From positions 1 to 64,000 of the forward strand of contig NZ_FRDN01000020.1 of assembly GCF_900143285.1 (NCBI RefSeq): a stretch of DNA of 64,000 nucleotides, written 5' to 3'. The notes under the pieces were generated by a model. It made no database searches, had not been told where the DNA came from, and saw only the letters and a list, made by a program, of their open reading frames with translations. Made by a program: the position numbers and the translations under genes. This DNA comes from Desulfitobacterium chlororespirans DSM 11544 (GTDB lineage Bacteria > Bacillota > Desulfitobacteriia > Desulfitobacteriales > Desulfitobacteriaceae). Shown one piece after another: positions 34,541-42,818 of the stretch (the stretch's first letter is position 1; every line of letters begins with the position of its first letter).

Positions 34541-34858
34541 TTGCGGGGGTTGGTCACCGGAAAATTAAGCAAGGCCTTAGGGCTCAATATGGTTGTCGTT
34601 GGTTTGGTGATGGGATTTGCCCTTTTTGCCACCTATGCTGTTCCTCTGCCGGAAAAAGCAGAGGCTGCAGGGCAAGCTGGATATCTTACCTTTCAGTCGA
34701 CCTGTACAGCCTGTCATACCGTGGATACTGTGCAGAATTATCAAGGCTCTTCCCCTTGGCCGGAAATTATCGGCTTGATGAAGGGCTATGGGGCTTTCAT
34801 GCAAGAGGAAGAGGAAGCAGAGATTCTTCACTATTTAGAAGAAGCTTACCCCAGATAA
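34541..34858 (+). CDS. Small membrane-anchored monoheme cytochrome c
   Basis: 105 residues from a TTG start nine bases behind AAGGAGG: an N-terminal signal-anchor helix (NMVVVGLVMGFALFATYAV), then a heme c site STCTACHTV, and PWPEIIGLMKGYGAFM, which places the methionine ligand of a small class I cytochrome c. It would be exported by Sec and shuttle electrons outside the membrane, presumably between the Rieske/cytochrome b complex and NosZ. Upstream in-frame GTG/TTG codons without a ribosome-binding site were ignored. Confidence 0.82.
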   Translation: MRGLVTGKLSKALGLNMVVVGLVMGFALFATYAVPLPEKAEAAGQAGYLTFQSTCTACHTVDTVQNYQGSSPWPEIIGLMKGYGAFMQEEEEAEILHYLEEAYPR

Positions 34859-34891
34859 GTGGGGGTCTAAGGAGGAATGGGGGATTAAACA

Positions 34892-35125
34892 ATGACTTTT
34901 TTTAATGAAGAAGGGGATAAGGAAGGTTTTGTGGTTTTGGCACTGGGAATATGGGCGGCCATAACCCTGGTCTTCATGATCGCCAGGAGTTGGGCAGCGG
35001 GAAACGCCTATTGGGTAGCCATCTTTATGGGGCTAATTTGCTTTGCAGCCGCCTTTTCCGTTTATACATGGAGAGTTTTGATTCTGGACCGTAAAGGGGG
35101 TATGGAAGATGGAGAACAACAATAA
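34892..35125 (+). CDS. Small two-helix membrane protein of the nos/cytochrome b cluster
   Basis: 77 residues with hydrophobic helices at about 12-32 and 40-60 and a charged tail. It overlaps the start of the Rieske gene by 17 bases, so it is translationally coupled to it and may be a small subunit of the quinol-oxidising complex. I do not recognise the family. Confidence 0.6.
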   Translation: MTFFNEEGDKEGFVVLALGIWAAITLVFMIARSWAAGNAYWVAIFMGLICFAAAFSVYTWRVLILDRKGGMEDGEQQ

Positions 35126-35555
35126 AGGGGAAATATCAAGACGCAAATTCCTCGGCATCATGACCGGGGTACCCTTGGTTTTGAGTGTGGGAACCCCTGC
35201 AGTTGCGGTAGGAAAGATGATCAGTCCCCCTGAGGCTCTCAAGCCGATTCCTCCGCGAATGGCGATTCTCAAGGAAGATGAGCTTTTGGAGAAGCCCAAA
35301 GAAATCATCTATGATGGCCTTCCCGCTATGATCTTCAAAAGAGGCAATGAATATCGAGCCTTTTCCAGGGTCTGCACCCATCTCGGCTGCACGGTCATGT
35401 GGAATGAGGCGGAGAAACGCTTTGAATGCCCTTGTCATGGCGGCATTTTCGATGAAGACGGGAATGTTCTGGACGGGCCGCCGCCCAAACCTTTAACCCG
35501 TTTGAGGGCCTGGGTGGAAGACGGTTATGTCATGGTGCAAAGGGAGGTTGTTTAG
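35109..35555 (+). CDS. Rieske iron-sulfur protein
   Basis: 148 residues: a twin-arginine-type signal/anchor (ISRRKFLGIMTGVPLVL) and a Rieske domain with both cluster motifs, CTHLGC and CPCHGG, supplying two Cys and two His for a [2Fe-2S] centre outside the membrane. With the cytochrome b6 and subunit IV genes that follow it forms a menaquinol:cytochrome c oxidoreductase of the b6c type. Within this operon it most likely delivers electrons to NosZ through the small cytochromes. Confidence 0.93.
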   Translation: MENNNKGEISRRKFLGIMTGVPLVLSVGTPAVAVGKMISPPEALKPIPPRMAILKEDELLEKPKEIIYDGLPAMIFKRGNEYRAFSRVCTHLGCTVMWNEAEKRFECPCHGGIFDEDGNVLDGPPPKPLTRLRAWVEDGYVMVQREVV

Positions 35556-35556
35556 C

Positions 35557-36195
35557 GTGGCGCTTGAACCTAAAGAGGTCGGAGTAAAAGACATGTTTAA
35601 GGAAATCGCTGAACATCCTGTCCCCAGGCATGCCCGTAATTTCATATTCTGCTTTGGCGGGATCTCCTTTCTGTTATTTTTGGTTCAGGTTGTTACGGGT
35701 ATCGTGCTGGCGGTTTACTACAACCCGACCATGGAAGGCGCCTATCAGAGCGTGATGTTTATCAATAATGAAGTTTTCATGGGCAAAGCTTTGCGTTCGG
35801 TTCATAACATTGCGGCTAACCTGATGCTGATTATGGTGGTCTTGCATTTTTTGCGGGTTGTGTTTACCGGCGCCTACAAACCTCCCCGTCAGTTCAATTG
35901 GGTTGTGGGTGTGCTTCTGCTGCTTTTAGTCATTTTATTTTGTTTCACAGGATATCTTTTGCCCCTGGATCAGGTGGGTTATTGGGCGGCAATTATCGGC
36001 ACCAAGATATTGGGGTCAATTCCTGTCGTCGGTGATCAGCTCTTGCTGCTGGGCCAGGCCGGAACCAAGATTACGGACCATACCCTGATGAGGTTCTTTA
36101 TTATCCATATCGTGGTACTGCCGGTGGTTGTCATAGTGTTGCTGATTGCGCACTTTTTAATGATTCGTAAACAGGGGATTTCCGGTCCGCTGTAG
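35557..36195 (+). CDS. Cytochrome b6 (split cytochrome b, N-terminal part)
   Basis: 212 residues with four membrane helices. Both heme b histidine pairs are present: H-x13-H in VHNIAANLMLIMVVLH, and a pair 15 apart in helix D (IIHIVV...LIAHFLMIRKQG). The closing IRKQGISGPL is typical of b6 proteins. The start is GTG 35557 behind GGGAGG, one base after the Rieske stop. The gene is split from subunit IV as in b6f and Bacillus-type bc complexes. Confidence 0.93.
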   Translation: MALEPKEVGVKDMFKEIAEHPVPRHARNFIFCFGGISFLLFLVQVVTGIVLAVYYNPTMEGAYQSVMFINNEVFMGKALRSVHNIAANLMLIMVVLHFLRVVFTGAYKPPRQFNWVVGVLLLLLVILFCFTGYLLPLDQVGYWAAIIGTKILGSIPVVGDQLLLLGQAGTKITDHTLMRFFIIHIVVLPVVVIVLLIAHFLMIRKQGISGPL

Positions 36196-36207
36196 GAGGT
36201 GATGAGA

Positions 36208-36603
36208 ATGGACACCAATAAAAAGGAATTGGATAAGGATACTGTACCTTTTTTTCCCAACCATTTAACGACCGAAGTGAGTGTAGCCCTTGGTATTCTT
36301 GGCGTTGTTTTCTTTCTGGCTGGAGTAATCCCCAAGGACTTGGGGCCGCCGGCCAACCCCGTCATGACCCCTGCTCATATTGAACCGGATTGGTACTTTA
36401 TGTGGCTTTTTGGTCTGTTAAAGATTGTCCCCCAGCTTTTGGGCTTGCTGATTCCGGCTCTTCTGGTTATAGGAATTTTCTTATTGCCATGGCTGGACAG
36501 GAGCACATCCCGTCGGCCTGAAGCAAGGCCATGGGTCATTATTGGAGCGGAGATCGTACTGATCCTCATGGTGGTATTAACTTATATCGCCTTGCATTTT
36601 TAA
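36208..36603 (+). CDS. Cytochrome b/b6 subunit IV-type protein
   Basis: 131 residues with three hydrophobic helices and the conserved quinol-site segment PPANPVMTPAHIEPDWYF, where the usual PEWY reads PDWY. It completes the cytochrome b core. ATG 36208 follows AGGAGGTGA. It ends a few bases before the next cytochrome gene. Confidence 0.92.
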   Translation: MDTNKKELDKDTVPFFPNHLTTEVSVALGILGVVFFLAGVIPKDLGPPANPVMTPAHIEPDWYFMWLFGLLKIVPQLLGLLIPALLVIGIFLLPWLDRSTSRRPEARPWVIIGAEIVLILMVVLTYIALHF

Positions 36604-36641
36604 TTATGGATTAAGAGTTGGACACGTATGGGGGTGAATCA

Positions 36642-37184
36642 ATGACGGGAAACGGGCGGAATAATCCATCGTTTCACTTGCTTTCAATTTTCTGCATTTG
36701 GCTGGGGATGGGTTTCTTGGTAGGGATCACAGGGAGTGTAATTGCGGCACCTCATTATGTTCTGCCGGATGATCGCGAGGCTAAGCTGGTCTATGCATCC
36801 GGTTTGCAGCCGCAGCAGTCTACGGGGACTCAAAGCGGCGATCCCAGCGGTGCGCCAGGTAAAACAGCCAGAGAAGGAGAGCTCTTTCTGAAAAAAGGCT
36901 GCACCCAGTGCCATGAAGTCAGTTATTACGGAATAGCCGGTGGTGTGACAGGTCCCGATCTTACCAAGGCGTATGGGGATGTGCCGGATCGTTTTGGGAA
37001 GACCCTCGCCGAGTTTTTACAAGAACCGGAAGGGACAATGGCTGAGATGTTTGTCAGAATGGATATTACAGAAGATGAAAAAAATCAGGTTCTCGAATTA
37101 TTAACGGCAGCCGGCGGAAAGACGGCCCAGCAACCAGCCGATGCAGAGAGCGAAAATACGGAAAATACCAATAACCCGGAGTAA
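36642..37184 (+). CDS. Membrane-anchored monoheme cytochrome c
   Basis: 180 residues: a signal-anchor helix (about 10-35), a linker, one heme c motif GCTQCHEV at about 88-95, and an axial methionine likely in AEMFVRMD, then a Gln/Glu/Asn-rich tail. It is the cytochrome c subunit that would accept electrons from the Rieske protein. It lies directly before nosZ, so electron transfer onward to the CuA site is plausible. Confidence 0.85.
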   Translation: MTGNGRNNPSFHLLSIFCIWLGMGFLVGITGSVIAAPHYVLPDDREAKLVYASGLQPQQSTGTQSGDPSGAPGKTAREGELFLKKGCTQCHEVSYYGIAGGVTGPDLTKAYGDVPDRFGKTLAEFLQEPEGTMAEMFVRMDITEDEKNQVLELLTAAGGKTAQQPADAESENTENTNNPE

Positions 37185-37236
37185 AGAGCGGTATCGGCAA
37201 TAGAATAATGCAAATGTATAGGGAGGTTTTTAGCAA

Positions 37237-39135
37237 GTGGAAAAAGGACTGTTTAAGAAGATTGTATTGTCCCTGGCAGGGCTGCTGGTTGGCCTGGTCA
37301 TAGCTGTTTACTTATCCGCCCAGCTTAATCCCGAGGCGGAGGCTGCTGCTGCCTTCGGCGGGAAAAATATATCTGTGGACGGTGTTTCTGACGATGTGGT
37401 GCAGGCGGCCCTGAAAACCTATGTGCCACCCGGTCAGCTGGATGAGTATTATATGTTTGCCTCAGGGGGCCATTCAGGTAATGTCTTTGTCTATGGTGTG
37501 CCATCCATGCGTCGGATCAGAACAATTCCGGTATTTACCCCCGAGTCCGCCGTAGGGTATGGCTGGACGACGGAATCCAAGGAAATGCTTGGCGAATGGA
37601 GCTGGGGGGATGTCCATCATCCTGCTTTGAGCGAGACCAAGGGAGATTATGACGGGCGCTGGCTTTTTGTCAATGATAATGCCAACAGCAGGGCCGCCCG
37701 GATCGATCTGGATTCCTTCAGGACCAGTCAAATTTTGGATATTCCTAATATTTATGGACCCCATAGCGCTGTATTTATGACACCTAACTCCGAATACTTT
37801 ATGCTGGGGTCCCGCTTTGCCGGACCGATACCTTATGGGACCTATTCCCCCATTGAGAATTTATCAAAAGATTATAATTGTGTTTTAGCAGCGGTGGCTA
37901 TAGACCCCAATAACGGTGAGATGAGCGTGGGATGGGAAGTGCTGATGCCCCCCTGGTCCTTCGATTTATCGGATGCCGGCAAGCTGGACAGTGAAGGCTG
38001 GGCCTTTCTGACAACCTATAATACTGAGGAGGCCTATGAGCTGCTGGAGGTCAATGCCTCCCAGCGGGAAATGGATTATGTGGTCGCTTTAAATTGGAAA
38101 ATGCTCGAACAGGCGGCCAATGAAGGAAAATACAAAATAGTTGATGGCGTCAAAATGATTGATCCCCTGGATGTACCGGGCTCCGTTTATTTGGTTCCGG
38201 CTATGAAGAGCCCCCATGGTGTGGATGTCACACCAGATGGAAAGTATTTCATTGCTAACGGAAAAGTGGCTCCGGTAGCTACCGTATTCAGCTTTGAGAA
38301 ATTCAAGGAATGCATTGACAACAAAGACTTCCAGGGCGAGGAACGGGGTTTCCCGATTGTCAATTACGAGAAAGTAAGAGTGGCGGAAGTGCCGGTGGGC
38401 TTAGGACCATTGCATACTCAATTTGACGGCAACGGTTATGCCTATACCACCTTATTTATTGACAGTACTATTGCCAAGTGGAGTCTGGATACCTTTGAGG
38501 TTGTCGATGTTACTCCGGTTCATTATTGCCCAGGCCATCTGTGTGCTGCTGAGGGAGACACTGTCTCTCCGGATGGCAAGTATCTGGTCTCCTTGAATAA
38601 GCTGGCCAAGGATAAATTCCTGTCTGTTGGTCCATCCCATCCCGAAAGTGCCCAGCTGATTGATTTAACCACGGATAAAATGAAAATTTTGATGGATGTT
38701 CCCACAGATCCCGAGCCTCACTTCGCTCAGATGATTAAAGCCGATAAGATCACGACCTGGGAAGTGTTTGAGAAAGATCCCAGCCAGCCGGGCGCTGTTT
38801 ATGAGAAGGAAAATGCTCGCATTGAACGGGACGGCAACAATGTCACAGTCTATCAAATGGGCTTCCGCAGCCGCTATTACCCGGATCATGTGGAGGTCAA
38901 TGAAGGGGACCATGTGACCTGGTATTTAACCAATACGGATTTCGATGAGGATATCACCCATGGCTTTGGTATTTGTCTGTATGACCTTAATGCGGAAGCA
39001 CAACCGGGTGAGACGATAAAATTTGAATTTGTTGCTGATAAAGCGGGAGTCTATCCTTTCTATTGCACCAACTTCTGCTCGGCACTCCATCAGGAAATGC
39101 AGGGCTGGTTTATTGTCAAGCCAAAAGGCCTATAA
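37237..39135 (+). CDS. nosZ: Nitrous-oxide reductase, clade II (Sec-dependent)
   Basis: 632 residues from a GTG start behind GGGAGGT. The enzyme reduces N2O to N2 outside the membrane. The signal peptide (about 1-35) lacks twin arginines, the mark of clade II enzymes. The seven-bladed propeller carries CuZ histidines in DVHHPALSETKG, SPHGVDVTPDG and GPLHTQFDG. The C-terminal cupredoxin domain has the CuA motif CTNFCSALHQEM. It sits behind a dedicated quinol:cytochrome c branch and ahead of the maturation genes nosB-like, nosD, nosL, nosY and nosF. A dense run of hairpins begins at its stop codon. Confidence 0.97.
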   Translation: MEKGLFKKIVLSLAGLLVGLVIAVYLSAQLNPEAEAAAAFGGKNISVDGVSDDVVQAALKTYVPPGQLDEYYMFASGGHSGNVFVYGVPSMRRIRTIPVFTPESAVGYGWTTESKEMLGEWSWGDVHHPALSETKGDYDGRWLFVNDNANSRAARIDLDSFRTSQILDIPNIYGPHSAVFMTPNSEYFMLGSRFAGPIPYGTYSPIENLSKDYNCVLAAVAIDPNNGEMSVGWEVLMPPWSFDLSDAGKLDSEGWAFLTTYNTEEAYELLEVNASQREMDYVVALNWKMLEQAANEGKYKIVDGVKMIDPLDVPGSVYLVPAMKSPHGVDVTPDGKYFIANGKVAPVATVFSFEKFKECIDNKDFQGEERGFPIVNYEKVRVAEVPVGLGPLHTQFDGNGYAYTTLFIDSTIAKWSLDTFEVVDVTPVHYCPGHLCAAEGDTVSPDGKYLVSLNKLAKDKFLSVGPSHPESAQLIDLTTDKMKILMDVPTDPEPHFAQMIKADKITTWEVFEKDPSQPGAVYEKENARIERDGNNVTVYQMGFRSRYYPDHVEVNEGDHVTWYLTNTDFDEDITHGFGICLYDLNAEAQPGETIKFEFVADKAGVYPFYCTNFCSALHQEMQGWFIVKPKGL

Positions 39136-39315
39136 AGCTCTATAGAGCTTTGTCACTGGACCAAGCCGCCCTAAGATTCCTGGGCAGGTGCCCAAGGGCG
39201 GCTAAGTCCAGTATGGACTCGACTAACCCTCAAAGGGGGGCGAATCTCCCTTTGAGGGAAGTCTCGTTCAAAGAAGAATCGCGGGGGATCCTTGCTCAGG
39301 GATCCCTCCCCCCTT
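39134..39315. other. Cluster of four hairpins between nosZ and the accessory nos genes
   Basis: Hairpin A: AAAGCTC/GAGCTTT (39134-39151), overlapping the stop codon. Hairpin B: stacked perfect arms ACTGGAC/GTCCAGT (39155-39161, 39206-39212), AGCCGCCC/GGGCGGCT (39164-39171, 39196-39203) and TGGGCA/TGCCCA (39181-39194). Hairpin C: CCCTCAAAGGG with CCCTTTGAGGG (39228-39258). Hairpin D: GGGATCC/GGATCCC-type stem around 39283-39308. None has a proper T-run except weakly D, so they look more like RNA-stability or processing elements, or a palindromic repeat, than plain terminators. The 203-bp gap has no gene. Confidence 0.65.
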
Positions 39316-39338
39316 AACTGTAAGAAAGGCGGTTAACC

Positions 39339-39938
39339 ATGGATTTTGTAAGCAAGCTTTTCAAGGGAAACCTTAATCTCATCGGGAGAATCATGTTTGG
39401 TGCTGCCGGTTTAGTTCTCTTAGCCTCCCTCTTCTTGCCTTGGTGGCATTTGGATTTGGTGGCACCTCAATATCCGGAGGGTTTGTCCGTGATTGTCTAT
39501 CCGGACAAACTGGATGGCCGCATCGATATCATCAATAATATCAATCACTATATCGGTATGAAGTGGATCAGTGAAGATGACTTCCCGGAATTTCAAGTTA
39601 TTTCTAAAGTTGCCTATGTGATCATTGGCCTGGCTATTATTACCGCCCTGGTGAAGAAAAGGTGGCTTGCCTGGCTGACCGCCGGTCTGGGTGCTGTAGG
39701 CGGCATGCTCGGGGTGTACGATTTATGGCGCTGGCTGCGGGATTATGGAACCCAACTGGATCCAATGGCAGCGATCAAGATCGAGCCCTTCACTCCACCG
39801 ATTATCGGCACCAATAAGCTTGCCAATTTTATTACCTACACAGGCTTCAATTCAGGCGGATATTTGCTGGGGCTGAGCATTATCCTTATGCTGCTGGCTG
39901 CTTGGAGGTTTAAGGAACATGAAAAGCAAAAAGAATAG
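39339..39938 (+). CDS. NosB-like membrane protein of clade II nos clusters
   Basis: 199 residues, with hydrophobic helices at about 15-33, 85-103, 110-128 and 170-190 and an external segment between the first two (WWHLDLVAPQYPEG). A membrane protein at this position, between nosZ and nosD, is typical of clade II nos clusters and is called NosB. The function is not established. It overlaps nosD by 20 bases. Confidence 0.7.
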   Translation: MDFVSKLFKGNLNLIGRIMFGAAGLVLLASLFLPWWHLDLVAPQYPEGLSVIVYPDKLDGRIDIINNINHYIGMKWISEDDFPEFQVISKVAYVIIGLAIITALVKKRWLAWLTAGLGAVGGMLGVYDLWRWLRDYGTQLDPMAAIKIEPFTPPIIGTNKLANFITYTGFNSGGYLLGLSIILMLLAAWRFKEHEKQKE

Positions 39939-41424
39939 GCGCTGCTTTTGGCTGATTCTGTTTCTTTTCCTGTGGCTCATTCCGTTATCAGCTCAGGCCG
40001 CTACGCTGGAAGTTCAAGGCAGCGGCTCGGCGGAGAGCATTCAATCTGCCCTGGCCAGGGCTGCTCCCGGGGATACTATCAATGTTTACAGCGGGACTTA
40101 CGTAGGAAAGATCGTGATCGATAAGGCGGTCTCCTTGATCGGAATTGGTACGCCGATTCTTGATGGGGGAGGTGAGGGGGATGTGGTCAGCATTAAAGCC
40201 GATGGAGTGACCTTTAAGGGGTTTCAAGTCATGGGCAGCGGCAAAAGATTGCAGGACTCCGATGCGGGGATCAAGCTCTATTCCGCCGGCAATGTGATTG
40301 AGGATAACAAGCTGATCAATAATCTGTTTGGCATGTATCTGTTGAAGTCGTCTGATAATACACTCCGCAATAATGCGATCATCGGCAGACCCGCTAAAAA
40401 CAAGCTTAAAGAGTCGGAAAAAAAAGAGATTGGAGAGGCCGGAACCTATGACATTTTGCCCAGCTTTGAAGGGGAAAACGGTGACGGGATTCATCTCTTT
40501 GCAGCATCCCATAATGTAATCGAGAATAATGAGATTACCGATACCAGGGATGGCATCTACTTCAACTATGCCCACGACAATCGGCTTTTGTATAACCATA
40601 TTGAAGGGGTGCGCTATGCCATTCACTATATGTATTCTGATGATAACTATTTTGAAGGAAATATTGCGACCAATAATGTGGCGGGGGCAGCTCCCATGTA
40701 CTCCAAACGGATAACCTTTCGTCAGAATGTTTTCGCCTATAACCGTGGTCACCGCTCCTTTGGGGTGCTGTTTTCCAGCTGCAATGACTGTCTGGCCGAG
40801 GGGAATATTATTTTCGGCAACACCAGGGGGGCACTCTTTGATGTGTCCTACCACAACACCTTCCGCAATAATTTGGTGGCCTCCAACGATATCGGTATTG
40901 ATCTGATTTCCAGTTCGGGATTCAATACGTTTACAGAAAATAATTTTATGGATAATATGGAGCAAATCGCTTTCCGAGCCGGGAGGATTGGGGAAGGGAA
41001 TGTGTTCTATGAGGAAGGGAAAGGCAACTATTGGAATGACTATCGGGGATTCGATCTGAATCAGAATGGAATAGGTGATACTCCCTATCTGACAGGAGAT
41101 ATTTTTACTTATTTGATGAACAAAGCGCCTGCTGTGCGTCTTTTCTTAAACAGTCCTGCTGCTAAAGCTTTGGAGTTTGCCGAAAACATGTTTCCGGTTA
41201 TAGAAATCCCCAAAGCTGAAGATGTATATCCTTTAATCAAGCCAGTGGCGATAGAGATCAATGCACAGTTTAACATCGAGAAGAATCAGGTTTCCAATAA
41301 GGTCTTTGGTGCTTATTCCCTGCTCATGCTCCTCATAGCAGGGATGATAACCGCCCGGGCATTTGGGGTGAGTTCTCAGGGCATTAAACGAGTGGAGAGT
41401 TTTTTGAGAGGAGGCCAAAAATGA
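39919..41424 (+). CDS. nosD: NosD, copper-maturation beta-helix protein
   Basis: 501 residues: signal peptide (about 1-28), a right-handed beta helix of the CASH/NosD type with many repeats around N-x-I/L-x2-N (for example NVIEDNKLINN, NTLRNNAII, NVIENNEITD, DGIYFNYAHDN), and an unusual C-terminal membrane helix (AYSLLMLLIAGMITARAF). NosD works with the NosFY transporter to assemble the CuZ centre of NosZ. It overlaps nosL by four bases. Confidence 0.93.
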   Translation: MKSKKNRRCFWLILFLFLWLIPLSAQAATLEVQGSGSAESIQSALARAAPGDTINVYSGTYVGKIVIDKAVSLIGIGTPILDGGGEGDVVSIKADGVTFKGFQVMGSGKRLQDSDAGIKLYSAGNVIEDNKLINNLFGMYLLKSSDNTLRNNAIIGRPAKNKLKESEKKEIGEAGTYDILPSFEGENGDGIHLFAASHNVIENNEITDTRDGIYFNYAHDNRLLYNHIEGVRYAIHYMYSDDNYFEGNIATNNVAGAAPMYSKRITFRQNVFAYNRGHRSFGVLFSSCNDCLAEGNIIFGNTRGALFDVSYHNTFRNNLVASNDIGIDLISSSGFNTFTENNFMDNMEQIAFRAGRIGEGNVFYEEGKGNYWNDYRGFDLNQNGIGDTPYLTGDIFTYLMNKAPAVRLFLNSPAAKALEFAENMFPVIEIPKAEDVYPLIKPVAIEINAQFNIEKNQVSNKVFGAYSLLMLLIAGMITARAFGVSSQGIKRVESFLRGGQK

Positions 41425-41969
41425 GTCGCAAGCTAATGGTTTTGCTTACTCTCTGGTGTTTAGCCCTTACAGGATGTTCGTCAGGAGACGTTGCCGGGAC
41501 TCCCCGGGAGATTGACCCCACTATCGATATTTGCCCTGTTTGCAAGATGAGTGTAATCGATGAGCATTTTGCGGCCCAGATTATTGACAGTCAGGGGCAA
41601 GCTGAGATCTTTGATGATATAGGATGTATGTCGATCTTTATGCGGAGATTGGAAGCAGAGGCGAAGGATAGTATTTTAGCCACTTATGTCAAAGATTTCG
41701 AGAGTATGGAATGGCTCAAGGCCCAGGAGGCCTTTTATGTGCAAGGCCGGATCGATACTCCCATGAGTTTTGGGATCGTAGCCTTTGCAGCCGAGGAAGC
41801 GGCCCGGAAATTTGCTGAAGAGGTGGGAGGGAAACAGCTGACCTGGGAACAGGTTCTGACAGAGCCCTTAACCATCGGCTTAGATATTGAGTTTAATCAG
41901 GAAGATTTCAATGTCCAGGACTTGGATACAGGAGAAACTCGGGAAACCCAGGAAGAGAGGGGAAATTAG
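41421..41969 (+). CDS. nosL: NosL copper-chaperone lipoprotein
   Basis: 182 residues with a lipoprotein signal ending in ALTGCSS, and the copper-binding CPVCKM motif shortly after (DICPVCKMSV). NosL delivers Cu(I) for CuZ assembly. The C-terminal part (FGIVAFAAEEAARKFAEEVGG) matches the family. It is followed immediately, with no gap, by nosY. Confidence 0.93.
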   Translation: MSRKLMVLLTLWCLALTGCSSGDVAGTPREIDPTIDICPVCKMSVIDEHFAAQIIDSQGQAEIFDDIGCMSIFMRRLEAEAKDSILATYVKDFESMEWLKAQEAFYVQGRIDTPMSFGIVAFAAEEAARKFAEEVGGKQLTWEQVLTEPLTIGLDIEFNQEDFNVQDLDTGETRETQEERGN

Positions 41970-42806
41970 ATGCGGCTGATCAATGTAGTGACCATAGCAG
42001 AAAAGGAACTATTGGAATCCATACGCAGTAAATGGTTGGGTACATTTACCGTGGTGTTTGCTTTAATCGCCCTTCTGGTTTCTTTTTTTGGTTTGTCCAG
42101 TCTCGGGGTTGGGGGGCAGCAGGGATTTAACCGGGTCACAGCCAGCCTTTTAAACCTGGTGCTGTATTTGCTGCCCTTGATTGCTCTTGTGATGGGCTCA
42201 GCGACAGTAGCCGGTGAAAAGGAGGCTGGCTCCCTTCACGTTCTGCTCACCCAGCCCATTAATAAAGCTGAAGTGATTATCGGCAAGTTCGGCGGTTTGG
42301 CCCTGGCTTTAATTGCGTCTATTCTGGTTGGCTTTGGCGGGGCGGGAGTCGTGATCGCCTGGAAAACAGGGTCAATCAATATTAAGGATTATCTGATGTT
42401 TGTGATCCTCTCCATGATTTTGGCCCTGGTATTTCTCAGTATCGCCATACTCATTTCTGTCATCGTCTCGCGAAGAGCTCAAGGGATCGGTTTGGGAATT
42501 TTTATTTGGTTTTTAATGATTTTAGTTTATGATTTTTTAGCTATAGGGGTGGCGGGCTTATCAAATGTATCCGTCATTATCCCCCTATTGCTGCTGCTTC
42601 TGCTGGCCAATCCGGCCGATATGGTGCGTGTACTGGTCATCTTGCAGCTTGGCGGTGAAGAAACCTTCGGACCTACGCTGGTCGCTTTGACGAGGATGCT
42701 CACTCAGGGGTCGGGGGAACTTTTGTTGTATGGGGCCCTTTTGATTTGGATGATCATACCTCTTCTGCTTGCGGCAGTTTTGTTCGGCCGCAAACAGGAT
42801 TATTAG
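41970..42806 (+). CDS. nosY: NosY, ABC-2 type permease
   Basis: 278 residues with six hydrophobic helices. The N-terminus TIAEKELLESIRSKW and the block GEKEAGSLHVLLTQPINKAEVIIGKFGG are typical of NosY and related ABC-2 permeases. It forms the membrane part of the NosFY transporter with NosF and NosD, supplying sulfur or a related species to NosZ maturation. Confidence 0.93.
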   Translation: MRLINVVTIAEKELLESIRSKWLGTFTVVFALIALLVSFFGLSSLGVGGQQGFNRVTASLLNLVLYLLPLIALVMGSATVAGEKEAGSLHVLLTQPINKAEVIIGKFGGLALALIASILVGFGGAGVVIAWKTGSINIKDYLMFVILSMILALVFLSIAILISVIVSRRAQGIGLGIFIWFLMILVYDFLAIGVAGLSNVSVIIPLLLLLLLANPADMVRVLVILQLGGEETFGPTLVALTRMLTQGSGELLLYGALLIWMIIPLLLAAVLFGRKQDY

Positions 42807-42818
42807 GAGGGGGATCCT

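Noticed and set aside
39988-40965. 325-codon minus-strand frame opposite nosD
   Set aside because: Mirror of the beta-helix repeats of nosD; the plus-strand protein has signal peptide and repeat structure, the mirror has none.
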